Origin: Aspidapion aeneum
Taxonomy: Eukaryota; Arthropoda; Insecta; Coleoptera; Brentidae
Length of the DNA stretch: 64,000 nucleotides
Assembly (NCBI GenBank): GCA_963576565.1
Contig: OY755044.1
Location: forward strand, 41,313,235-41,377,234
Direction: 5' to 3'
Part shown: positions 46,293 through 56,410 of the stretch, piece after piece
Position numbering within the stretch: position 1 is the first letter of the stretch
How the letters are laid out: every line of letters starts with the position of its first letter
The notes under the pieces: generated by a model
The model's database searches: none
What the model saw: only the letters and a program-made list of their open reading frames with translations
What the model was told of the DNA's origin: nothing
Made by a program: the position numbers and the translations under genes

Positions 46293-47043
46293 TTACAGTG
46301 TCCCTCCAGGTCCCTCTTTTGTCATCGCTGTCGACAAACTGACAAAATTCACAAATGTATCAATATTGTTTACATCTGCTGCAACCATGTTCTTAAGGAG
46401 ACGCCATCTATTAACTAAGATTCCAAAGGAATTTTCGACGACCCTTCTGGCTCTCGAAAGTCGATAGTTAAAAATTCCTTTTTCATCATCAAGGTTCCTG
46501 CCAAGGAATGACCTCATTATATAGGGCTTTAGTGGAAATGCCTCATCTGCCACCAAAGTAAATGGCATTAAAATATTTGTGTTCGGGATTTTTCGACGTG
46601 GTGGTACTCCCATTTTATTTTGGTCAAAAAGTTGGCCAAACACCGATTGAGAAAACACCCCCCCCCCCCCCCCCCCATCACTTTCACTACCGTATGCCCC
46701 GATATCCACTAACTTAAAATAATAGTTCGCATCACATATTGCCATTAAAATTATGCTGAATGTTTTCTTATAGTTAAAGTATTGGCAGCCGGTATTCCCA
46801 GGTGCCGTTATCTGCACATGCTTCCCATCCAGGGCACCAAGGCAGTTAGGGAAATTCCATGTTTCGTAAAAACTATCAGCAATGGCAGTCCATTCAGCAG
46901 GAGTTGAAGGTGGCTTAAGGTATTTTTCATTTAACACCTTCCACAAGGCTTCTCCTGTCTCCTTTATGATACAATGCACTGTTGAATGGCCGACCTTGTT
47001 CTTCATCGCAATTGTGATCATATTTGTTCCTTGGGAAAAGTAA
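46293..47043 (-). pseudogene. Harbinger transposase, main exon (DDE domain)
   Basis: An acceptor (TTTTTTACAG) precedes 47043. The exon joins in phase and encodes YFSQGTNMITIAMKNKVGHS (helix-turn-helix end), GALDGKHV (first Asp), YFNYKKTFSIILMAICD, DIGAYGSESDGG (second Asp), DEAFPLKPYIMR, then SRARRVVENSFGIL (Glu of DDE). These are the diagnostic words of HARBI1-type DDE nucleases. A 19-base C run (46658-46676) encodes a Gly run after the second Asp. The exon is open, but the upstream exon is frameshifted. Confidence 0.9.
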
Positions 47044-47152
47044 CTGTAAAAAAGAAAAAAACGCTGATAAGTAAAGATATTTTAATTGTGTGAGTATAAA
47101 GATGACTACAAAATAAAAAACATTATCTTGTATGAAAAAACAAAAAACTTAC

Positions 47153-47434
47153 TGTAGGGTCATCGCTAGTCGCTCCTCTGGAGAGATGCTATCTGGCAGT
47201 CTTCTTTTCTTTATAAGGTAGGGGCTGACCAGCTTTAAAAGTTGGTTGCTTCCGTCACCGTGTATATTTGAAAAACATTTCTGGGTCGATCCTTTTCATA
47301 GGTATAAAATAGGTGGTATAAAAACCATGGGATCGTCGATTTCGATGATTCGGCCTCGTTTTATCTCTGCGCAGCACAACGTATAATGCCAATAAAATGG
47401 CCCCAAAAACTAGACCCTCGTCTAGTTCGTTCAT
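47153..47434 (-). pseudogene. Harbinger transposase, N-terminal exon, frameshifted
   Basis: Likely start MNELDEGLVFGAILLALYV at 47434 (an in-frame upstream Met is at 47587). The frame continues to IDPEMFFKYT, then a small deletion near 47258 puts a stop in frame. The next frame carries on as GDGSNQLLKLVSPYLIKKRR and RLAMTL to the donor ACA|GTAAGT at 47152. The intron is 47044-47152 (109 bp). Confidence 0.8.
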
Positions 47435-47905
47435 TTTTCGTCCAAATGAACTATTAAAAAAACGAAAAAAATCAAAAAAAAAACTATAAAAATCGCCAAA
47501 AAACCACTCTAAACTCCAACACGCCAAGCCAAACAAAACAAACAGAAAGAACATGGCCGACCCTAGAACGAGCCGATCATTTGACATTCTAACGACATTT
47601 GACAGTTGACAAGACCAGAGAATACATTAATCAGCTGTAATACATAGCTGGGGTCGTTCACATATTCTGATCTATATCAGAGACCCTACTTCTTACGTTT
47701 TCAAACTATGAATCAATCCTTTTCCATCTTACGGCATACGTTACGGAACTCTGAATCCCGCTTTAAGGTCACAAAGCTTTTGAGATATGTATGTCATAGT
47801 ATGCAACTTGTGTACTATGACAGGTTATTTCTCCTATCACAGACGTACGGTCACCGTTATATTTATTTAGCTAAACTAGAGAGTGTATGTTATGACATAT
47901 TTTAA

Positions 47906-48426
47906 CCCTTTAGGTCCCAACGCCATATTTTGACTACTGAAGAAATATATGTTGTGAGTCCCAATCGCCGTATATATACGTTCATATTGCATTGGCCGTA
48001 TTTTGACCTAAGCTTATACCTACAACAGTAAACAAAATTGACCCCTTAGTGGTCCCAATTTCGCATGAATCCGTCGTTTTCACGTCGAAGTTGTATAATT
48101 CAGTGGTTTGGTCGAATAAGGGCCTATCTGCAACTTTTCAGAAAACAAGTTAAATAATTTAAGAAACCGAATGTATTTTATTTTTCAAAAATATTTAGTT
48201 TAAATGAATAGCAAAGACATAACAACATACATTACATTTACATACAATAATAAAAAAAAATTAGGCTGCTACTTTCTTAAATATTACTACGTACTTTTTT
48301 CTTTAACAAACATTTTTTTGCCTTTGTTCTTGTTTATTTATAGTATACCTCGATTGAAATTCAGGGCAAAAAAATAAGACTAGGACTGAGGGACCAACAT
48401 TTCAAAATGGCCTGGGTACTAAAGGG
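47906..48426. mobile_element. piggyBac-like MITE
   Basis: CCCTTTAGGTCCCAACGCCA (47906) and the inverted end GGCCTGGGTACTAAAGGG (48409-48426). The left flank is TTAA (47902-47905) and the right flank TTCA (48427-48430, probably TTAA mutated). CCCTTT ends at TTAA are the piggyBac signature. 521 bp, no ORF. Confidence 0.7.
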
Positions 48427-48429
48427 TTC

Positions 48430-49617
48430 AAGAAATAGAGACAGAAAAAACAGGTCAAAGTTACTGAAACTCACATTTTTGGTTATGTTATTTTCTTGTC
48501 ATTGGCGTTAAACTAAAATAATTTAAATTGTTCATAACCTCTGGTGAGTTACATCAACTATAAGAAACGGCTCTGGAACGAAATAGCGATGTACAAAATA
48601 GCGACGTACGAAATAGCAAGTAATGAAATAGCGACTATCAAAATAGCGATGTAATGAAACAGCGACTATCAAAACAGCGTTTGTAACAAAACAGCGACAT
48701 ATCAAAATAGCGGTGTCTCAAAATGGCGATGTATCAAAATAGCGACAGTCAAAATAGCGATGTATCAAAATACCGAATCAAACCAAACCGAATCGATTCT
48801 AACCAATCCAAACCGAACCGAAATGCGCTATTATATCCTAGCGGTATTTTGCCTATACCACCTTTTCTTTCTAACAAACTTTTTCAAAAAAAAAAACTTC
48901 CCTGACTTCTTTTCCAGGATCCTAGAAGGTGTGAATCCGAACCTAACCGAACCAAACTGAACCGAATTCGGTTCAGTTTGGTTCGGGTCGGATTCACATT
49001 TTATAGGATCCCGGAAAAGAAGTCTGGAGAGTTTTTTTTAAATATGCTGGTTTGGTTCGGTTCAGTTCAGATTCACACCCTCTAGGATCCCGAGAAAGAA
49101 GTCAGGGAAGTTTTGTTTTTGAAAAAATTTGTTAGAAAGAAACCCCTTTGTCGAACTATATGCCAAAACCGAACCAAAATATCGCTATTTTTATAATCGC
49201 TATTTTGTTACATCGCTATTTTGATAGTCGCTATTTTGTTACATCGCTATTTTGATAGATCGCTATTTTGATAGTCGCTATTTTGTTACATCGCTATTTT
49301 GATAGTCGCTATTTTGTTACATCGCTATTTTGTTACATCGCTATTTTGATAGTCGCCCTTTCATTACATCGCTATTTTGATTGTCGCTATTTCGATACCG
49401 CTATTTTAATACTCGCTATTTTGTACATCGCTATTTCGTTCCAGAGCCATATGAAACATATAAACAAAGAAGTTTGTCCGTCACCCTGGTATATGTTTTG
49501 TCAAAAATCATTTATTTTTATTTCCTTTTATTTTGACTTAAATAACTTTGACTTTAAAAAGTTTGTCGCGTTTTTATTTCCTTAAAATATATCATTCATA
49601 CAGGGTCTCTAAGCTAA
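48430..49617. mobile_element. Second copy of the 31.8-kb MITE family, split
   Basis: GGTTATGTTATTTTCTTGTC (about 48481) and, after an 880-bp insertion, AAGTTTGTCCGTCACCCTGG with the end ATACAGGGTCTCTAA match 31815-32120. Confidence 0.65.
48569..49448. mobile_element. 880-bp palindrome made of minisatellite units
   Basis: It starts GGCTCTGGAACGAAATAGCG and ends with the exact inverse. Both arms are strings of about 15-bp units of the type ATCGCTATTTTGATAGTCGC / GCGATGTATCAAAATAGC, inverted relative to each other. Inside are two more pairs: GGATCC-containing blocks (near 48920, 49010 and 49085) and a central CCGAACCAAACTGAACCGAA / TTCGGTTCAGTTTGGTTCGG at 48944-48985. The flanks ATAAGAAAC (48560-48568) and ATATGAAAC (49449-49457) look like a 9-bp target duplication with one change. 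Foldback/Mutator type is likely. No ORF. Confidence 0.85.
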
Positions 49618-49832
49618 ACCCATGGTGAGCCATCATCAGATATGATTGTTAATTCAAGGTTTTTTTTAACCCAAATTCAATTTTATTTGAACAGTGATTG
49701 AAAATACGAGGGTTGTATTTTAAGTTTTGCATATACAGCTGGAATAAAACAGTGGATAACTTTTAAAGACTTTATTGTTTCTCGAAGTATTATCCACAAA
49801 AATTAATGCATTTTTGCATGCGTTCAAACCAG

Positions 49833-49895
49833 TTGTCAAAGCTGTAATTCTACTCGTTTGTTACCAACAAACGAGTAGAATTACAGCTTTGACAA
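49833..49895. repeat. Perfect 30-bp inverted repeat with 3-bp spacer
   Basis: 49833-49862 is the exact reverse complement of 49866-49895, separated by ACC. It lies at the 3' end of the mariner transposase, where one arm belongs to the original coding sequence and the other is extra. It looks like a local inverted duplication made during repair or replication. Confidence 0.95.
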
Positions 49896-50770
49896 GTTGT
49901 CTAAATTGCTTCAAGAATGCGTTGACTGCTGCCTCTGGCGACTGAAATCTTTGACCACGCAGTCTATTGTTGATTTTCGGAAAAGTATAGACATCGTCGA
50001 GACTGTGATGGTCCAACAATTCGACGTTTTGTTGGGTGTAAAATTCAATGGTTTTTTGTGCTTTGTGCGAACTTGCATTGTTTTGGTGGGTATAATTCGT
50101 AGTTCGGGGTTTCTTTCGATGACTTTCGGCAAAGAAATGGTGATGTACCAGTCCTTTGATCTTCCATCTTTTTGGATACACATACGAGAACAGATTACTT
50201 TTGTAGGTTTTTCTTTATCTTGGAACACCCAAACAGGCGAATGACGACTATTTTCGGGTTCATATGAGCAAATCCACGATTCGTCACCACTGACAATGCT
50301 GTACATGTTTTTCGAGCTTCCTGCCTCAAAGCGGTCTAGAGTTTCCTGACACCAATTGACCCTAGCTTCTTTCTGTTCTTCGGTTCAGTTATCCAGCCAG
50401 CGGGAAAGGAATTTTGTTACCCCTAATTCTTTATGCAATTTTTTTTTAATTGAGGTCTTTGAAATCCCCAATGAAGCCTCAATCTCGCGATATGCCGTAT
50501 GTCAAACTTCCGTGATGAGCAGGCGCACAGCATTGACGTTTTTCTGGGTGACAGCCGTTTTTGGTGCACATGGCCTTCGATCGTCGCTAAGGCTAATTCG
50601 TCCACGCTTGAATTTTCCATACCAACGAGAAACTGTCGACTGAAATGTTGCTTCATGTCCGAAAACAGAAATCAACTCGGCAAGAGTTGTTGAGATAATT
50701 TCCTTCAAAAATGTTAACGGTTTAATTCCATTTTTCGACTGATTTGTTAACTTAAAAAATTCACTGAAAC
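49861..50770 (-). pseudogene. mariner transposase, broken
   Basis: From the N-terminus: TLAELISVFGHEATFQSTVS with RWYGKFKRG (50700-50590, helix-turn-helix), SDDRRPCAPKT, HTAYREIEASLGIS-like text (50500), IVSGDESWICSYEPE (first catalytic Asp, 50300), HSPVWVFQDKEKPTK. Then HQNNASSH (about 50070), where the second catalytic Asp is Asn, and an altered SPDLAP region (HSLDDVYTFPK). RGQRFQSPEAAVNAF is near the end. Frameshifts at about 50510 and 50180. Inactive. Confidence 0.9.
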
Positions 50771-50779
50771 TATATGTAT

Positions 50780-52080
50780 TTGAATTTGAATAAATCTTTA
50801 TTAGCAAATTTATGCTATTTCATAATACAAACATTATTATAAAAAAATACATTTAAATGTTAATGTTAATAAAACATAATAATTCCAAACATGATACTAA
50901 TAACTATTTACTTAAAATCTAAAAACAAAAATACAATTTAATCTTAGTCTAAGAAAATAACAATACTAGACTAAAACACACCAAAATAATATGTAGACTA
51001 AAATAATACTATAATATAATATATGGTACCAAGGGTTTACCTAAACAATCAGGCTTACAAACTGACTAGGCAACAAGTAATTTTTAAGTGTTCTCTTAAA
51101 CATATTATTTGATTTACAATTTTTTATGTATAAGGGTAATTTCTTATACAATCTGATTCCTTTATAAAACAATGATTTATATCCTCTCAGTATTTATACT
51201 ATTTAAATAAAAATTGCAGTTATTCCTTGTTGCATAGGCATGAACATTTGTGACATTTATCAATCTGTTGTCCAAATAATTAGGTAGTTGATTATTCTTT
51301 AATTTGTGAATAAAAAGAATTGCATTAAACTCTGAAAATTTCCTTACATTTAACCATTGAAGCTCATTTAACATATGTTCTATTTTAGTATATCGGTTTT
51401 TTCTTAAAATTGTTCGCATGCCAATATTTTGTAATTTTTGGAACCTATTAAGATCTTCGTTATTCATTAAATTAAAGATTGTAGAGCAATATGTAAAATG
51501 TGGTAGGATTATCGTATTGTAAACTATTAATGCTGTTTGTTTGCTAATAAATTTGTTTACTCTTCTTAACACCCCCAATTTTTCCAAATTTTTTTCGCAA
51601 GATAATCAGCATGCTTTCTAAAATTTAATTTTTTGTCAATAATGACTCCCAAATACTTCATGTCATTTACCAATTCAATTTTTTCTCCATCTATATTAAT
51701 ATTTATTGCATTGAGATCAAAATCTTTTTTCCCCAATATCATGGCTTTTGTTTTTAACACATTTAATTTTAACTTATTTTGATTTAACCATCCATTCAAT
51801 TTTAATAAATCCCCATTTAATATATCTATTATTTCATTCAAATTTTTTCCAGCTATAAAAATCAAAGTATCATCAGCGAACAATTTTATTTTGCATCTAC
51901 CTATTACTTGAACAATGTCATTGATATAAATTAAAAATAACAGTGGCCCTAGCACACTACCCTGAGGTACCCCTATATCAATATCAATACTATCTGATTC
52001 CACATTCTGAATTTTTGTTTTTTGTTTTCTAAACTGTAAATAATTTTTTATAAACATAAGCACCCTACCTTTTATCGCAC
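50780..52080 (-). pseudogene. 5'-truncated LINE reverse transcriptase inside mariner
   Basis: Frame 52063-51566: GVPQGSVLGPLLFLIYINDI, LFADDTLIFIAG (catalytic Asp pair), LNGWLNQNKLKLNV, MKYLGVIIDKKLNFRKH. A one-base shift leads to 51587-51177: KLGVLRRVNKFISKQTA, LPHFTYCSTIF, LQNIGMRTILRKNR, HMLNELQWLNV, HAYATRNN. This is the C-terminal half of a CR1/Jockey-type ORF2. The 3'UTR runs to about 50785 and ends in TTCAAATTCAAAT-like repeats. Confidence 0.88.
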
Positions 52081-52192
52081 TGAAGTTTTGAATTTAGGTT
52101 AGGTAAAGATTGAGGTTAAGTTTTAGTAACGACATTCGATCAGTGTCGCCATCTATGTTCCCATATGCAAAATATAAAAAACATCCCTCGTA

Positions 52193-52774
52193 TTAACATT
52201 TGGCTAAAGTTGACATGGGGGTAACCTTAACGTCTTTAATAGAGCCTTACATTAATTCAATTTAACTAAAATAATGGCTATCCTCAGATAACAGATATAT
52301 GTTGCTTTTTTAAAGGCGTTTTTTTTAAAGCCAAGTTTGGATCTGGTTGAATAGATAATTAAATAATTATGCACTGACATTGAATAAATGGTAATCAGAC
52401 GGAGATTGTAATAAAAAAATAGAAATACTTTAGCGCCATGCCTAACCCACAAATTAATTAGTAGGAATCCTCACATTTCATTAATTTTTCATAACTGCAT
52501 AAATTCTGCTTGCTTTTTAATTTAATATTCGGTTTCTGCGATAAAAATATAACTTAAATGTTACAAAAGAATGCGGAGGAGTAGAATAAAACTACGCCAG
52601 CGGTTCTAGTTCTGTAAATATGTTACAACCAACTAAAAAAGCCGTTACAAGCCGCTTTGATCTGCTACGCACCCAATATTAAATAATTTTTTACACCTAG
52701 AGGTCAAGGCGCACGCAATACACCTTAAATTATAGATTTTACAGATTATGGCATGAAGGCCCACACCCCATAGT
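52193..52774. other. Intergenic, unassigned
   Basis: AT-rich; no coding or repeat structure supported. Confidence 0.4.
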
Positions 52775-52783
52775 GGGGCGACC

Positions 52784-52998
52784 GCAAGGTCTTTATACTT
52801 TTACAGATGTTACCTACATAATTTGATCAGTCATGTGAACTTAACTGGACGACTGTAGCTGCGTCATCGGGTTTCCATAAAACAAATGGTTTTAGGCAAC
52901 CCGGTGACGTAGATTTTTTAATCTGATTACAGTTGGCCAGTCAGGTTCAATGATCTTTTAAATTGTGTAGGTAACCTGTGTAAGAGTATAAAGACCTT
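52784..52998. mobile_element. 215-bp palindromic element, 9-bp target repeats
   Basis: GGTCTTTATACTTTTACAG (52788) mirrors CTGTGTAAGAGTATAAAGACC; the centre has a second pair, GCTGCGTCATCGGGTTTCC with GGCAACCCGGTGACGTAG. Identical GGGGCGACC repeats flank it at 52775-52783 and 52999-53007. Confidence 0.85.
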
Positions 52999-53007
52999 GG
53001 GGCGACC

Positions 53008-53850
53008 CTAAGCTGACCATCTAACGGAAAAATGTCTTACCATTTTACCCATAGATAAACATACAAAAGTTGTGAAAATGAAGGGCAGACACAAATTTCA
53101 TAGTTAAGCTTGAATGCGTGGGCCTTGATGTTACCGCGTAAAAAATCTTTATTTTAAGATATACTGCATGTGCCTTCAGTCTTGTATCAGAAAACCTTTG
53201 ACTTACACCGTTACAGTGAAATTAAATGTCGATGGAAAAAATGACAGCCCATTCCTTTTCAAGGGTCCACTCAAAATTTATTTTAGCTCTGCTCCTCTGT
53301 ATTTCAATTGCGTAGCAATACCGCTGCGCGAGTTATCCGATAAGAAGGATATTTTTTATTGCAAAATGTATTCCTCTACTTTTCGAAATAAGAGAGCTAC
53401 ATACACATGTATGCATTAAAAGTTGAAACGGTAAACTATGCATAGGTCTTTTTTTGTAAAAAGTAAGACTGTAAAGAAAAATTAGAGTTGATTTTTCAGG
53501 AAATTGGGACGCACTGTAACATAATAATTTTTGACTGACGGCTAAAAACCGGAACGTGTTCCGTAACTTAGCTGCTACATACTTTTTGTACAGAATATTC
53601 AGTGTTTAAAAATAGAAGTGTGTTTATTTTGATTTATTTTTTGAAAAGAAGTACAAATAAAGTTTTCCTTTTGATCTCAAGAATTGTTAAGGCATATACA
53701 ACAGTAAATAATAAAAATCTTGCTTAAAAATTTCTATTTTCTTTTCGCTAAGCCTGTAATCGACATTATTTTGAACATAAATAAAATTATCTGAAATAAG
53801 TCAGGTTTGGGAAAAGTGCTTAAAAAACAAATACCAAATTAAACCTTTGT
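53008..53850. other. Intergenic, unassigned
   Basis: AT-rich. Short frames only; the longest (53168-53419) has no recognisable motif. Confidence 0.4.
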
Positions 53851-54475
53851 GATCAGTATTCCACTTACAGGACATTTCTGCCGTGCAAAGCAGAAACCTA
53901 GTAAGTCAAAAACTAGTGTTTTGGGAAATAGAGTTTGAAGTTTATTTAACTACATACTAACTTCATAACTTCCTTGGTTTTCAAGATAGCCACATTCTAA
54001 AAAAACTGGCTGGCGCCGTATATAACGGCGATTACATAGGTATAAAAATCTCATTTTCGAGTAAGTCGAGTTACTAGGTTTTTGCTTTGCACGGCAGATT
54101 TGTCGAATGGCGGCTCAAACTCACACTACAAAACAGATTTGTATTAATAAGTTGTATCCATAATGGGTAACATTTTTAACAGGTTAAAATGTTCTCGAGT
54201 TCTAGAATACGCCTAGACACCAAAATTTCACTTTTATATTAAAATTTCAAAAAAAGAACTACGAAAATTGAAAGCCCATACTATTTCTAATAAAATGGGT
54301 TTTAATTTTAAAAAGTCGGTATTTTGTTAAAAATAGCGGCTACATATGGCCGACCCGCTATTTTCGACCAATGTGTTCCCGATGTTTTTGAATATAAATT
54401 ACAATCATACACACAAATTAAAAAGTTTTCATGTATAATGAGTTCGACAGATGTTTAATAAGTGGAATATTGATC
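53851..54475. mobile_element. Foldback family copy, split by an inner palindrome
   Basis: GATCAGTATTCCACTTA (53851) mirrors TAAGTGGAATATTGATC (54459-54475). Words ATGGCGGCTCAAACTCA and AAGTTGTATCCATAATGGG relate it to 56411-57354. A 222-bp palindrome (53877-54098) interrupts it. Confidence 0.65.
53877..54098. mobile_element. MITE with TCTGCCGTGCAAAGC ends
   Basis: TCTGCCGTGCAAAGCAGAAA with CCTAGTAAGTC mirrors GACTTACTAGG-type text and TTTTGCTTTGCACGGCAGA at the right end. No ORF. Confidence 0.8.
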
Positions 54476-54499
54476 CTAAATGATTCGAACCTCTCCCTT

Positions 54500-54649
54500 T
54501 ATGAATTCCTGAAACCGGTGAGAGTGAGAAGGAGCATCTCCCCACGTCAGAACCAATAGAGTCGTGGAAATCAAGTGAGATCGCATGCGCAGTTTAAGTT
54601 TCACCCGACTTTGAGGGAGTACTCCTTCTCACTCGTTAGAGAATTCATA
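54500..54649. mobile_element. 150-bp MITE, family copy 2
   Basis: Near-identical to 26275-26426 in the same orientation (GAGCATCTCCCCACGTCAG, AAATCAAGTGAGATCGCATG). Ends TATGAATTC / GAATTCATA are inverted. Confidence 0.85.
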
Positions 54650-55372
54650 CACTTCAGTCAAATTGGCATTAACAGACGGAAACACAGAGGGTTTTATGAA
54701 AGAGTATGAATTTATTGAATAAAAAAGCGCTTTTCAAAATCAGTTAATTAGGCATCCAATTTGAAAAATTTTATTTCTTTAAGTCTCACGTTTAGGAAAT
54801 ATTATTAAAAATCAGAAGGATAGGTACGTGTTTTCTTTAGTTTTAAGGAGAAATTGACCGCAGTTATAAGGTTTTACCGATTTTTAATATTTGTTAATAA
54901 AAGGGAGATAGTAAGAGTAAAAACTTTTCAAATTGGCACCCTGTATAAAATAAAATGTAAAACTTATACAGTAAACCAATCAAATAAAAAAATCAGTTAG
55001 GTACTCATTTCTTCAAGGTGGTCTTCATATTTTATAAAAAAATATGAAAATGAAATACTGAAAATATTTTTGATCGACATTTACTTAAGACAAAAATAAA
55101 AGACTGGCGGCTAAAGTTTGAAACTTAAACCGATTTCTGTCATTCTTTTTATTTTCTACACACTTTATCTCCCTCTTTCGTAAATCCGTGCCCTAAGCTC
55201 ACACGTGTGAGTCAGAATCATTGACATCAAGGGCTAGACTTGAAATAGCCCCATATTTTATTTAATAATTTAGCTCTGTTCTAAAACTTTATCTAAAATA
55301 GTGAATTAAAAGAGATACAAGACACGTTTTGTTTCGGCATCATCGCGTTTTTATATTTTTTAATTTAAATAT
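54650..55372. other. Intergenic, unassigned
   Basis: AT-rich with GCACCCTGTATAAAATA (54937), a transposon-end-like motif read inverted. Nothing else. Confidence 0.4.
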
Positions 55373-55640
55373 TAGAGAACTATTGGGTTATAACAGTGCC
55401 AGGCAGTATTTTGACAGTTTCACATTGAAAATTGACAGTTGATCCTTTAAAATTGACTTAACAAAGTCGAATTTAAAAACTAAGTAGTTTATTTTCCATT
55501 AGTAAACGAAGGCAGTATTTATTCCGGTTCATATAGTAAATAAAGGCCGTATATTGAAAAATCACAGCTGATCTTACGAAGTAAAGGTAACAAAATACTG
55601 CCTGGCATTATAGCCTGGTTTTATTCCAATAATTCTCTAT
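55373..55640. mobile_element. Palindromic MITE, copy 1
   Basis: TAGAGAACTATTGGG mirrors CCAATAATTCTCTA; GCCAGGCAGTATTTTG mirrors CAAAATACTGCCTGGC. The second copy is at 57487-57766. Confidence 0.8.
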
Positions 55641-56060
55641 TATCATAAACAAACACACAGTAAAGTTCGCGCAGCGAGAGTTGAAGCCACCCACGTCACG
55701 GCTGAGGGGGATCTACTGGCCCAGCCTCTAGCTTGTGATTGGCTGTTTCGGAGATCTATAGGCGTAGTGTTTTATGGGTTCAATTATTTTTATTTTACAA
55801 CTATAAATTATTATGTGTAATTTATTCCGCACGGCACTGTCGGACCGCAAGTAGGCGTATACCAAGATAAAATTGATGACGTGCGTGGCATCAACTTTCG
55901 CCGCGTCTACTATAAAACCGCTTACAATGGGGGGGGGATCTCCAATCGGACGCGTCCCCGGATGACGGTTAGAGGGTCATTTTCGCGGACCAAAATGAGT
56001 AAAAATTACATTATACATCAATCGTGTGAGCCTAGGTGCCCAGAGTATTGTTTTCATGAT
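55641..56060 (+). other. GC-rich island with TATA-like and CCAAT-like boxes
   Basis: About 400 bp of GC/CpG-richer DNA in AT-rich surroundings: GATTGGCTG (55737), CTATAAAACCGC (55910), a G run (55929-55937), then AAAATGAG starting a 28-codon frame (55995, MSKNYIIHQSCEPRCPEYCF...). It could be a promoter or a transposon fragment; nothing downstream supports a gene. Confidence 0.25.
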
Positions 56061-56410
56061 AATTTTGAAATAAAAAAATAAATAAAATAATTTTAAAATA
56101 CAGTCAATGGCCAGAATTTACATGAGTAGAATAGGTAGTGCAATGAAAAAAATTTGTTTGAGATTCAAAATTCAGCTGCAAGTAATTAAACCTATTTTCT
56201 TATATATATAAAAAATGTTAAAATCATACCTTTAGGTTAAGAAAGCTTAGCAATAAACTCTTTTAACAGTTTTTTTGTGATTTATTTTTTAGATATATTT
56301 TAAGTCTATTTTAAGTCAGGGAGTGGTCACATTTTTCATTACATTGTAAATCTGAAACAGATTAGCGTGCCCTCAAAATATTGATTGAAAATTAGTTTTT
56401 CATCAATACT

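Larger units (their letters stand above)
45831..47757 (-). mobile_element. PIF/Harbinger transposon
   Basis: The ends are inverted: GAGTGCCGTAACGTATGCCG (45835) and CGGCATACGTTACGGAACTC (47732-47751). The 1.9-kb interval holds a Harbinger transposase gene on the minus strand and no other gene. The exact TTA/TAA target duplication is not clear. Confidence 0.8.
49707..52190 (-). mobile_element. mariner element split by a LINE
   Basis: Ends CGAGGGTTGTATTTTAAG (49707) and the inverted right end AAAAAACATCCCTCG (52176-52190), each next to TA (49705-49706, 52191-52192). The interior carries a mariner transposase on the minus strand and a 1.3-kb LINE (about 50780-52080). Confidence 0.85.

Noticed and set aside
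47255..47587. Minus-strand 110-codon frame with a Phe-rich, membrane-like start, as a separate protein
   Set aside because: Its second half is the Harbinger N-terminus; the Phe-rich first part comes from A/T-rich leader sequence.
49268..49585. Repetitive YFDSRYFVTSLF-like protein
   Set aside because: Translation of the minisatellite arm, not a gene.
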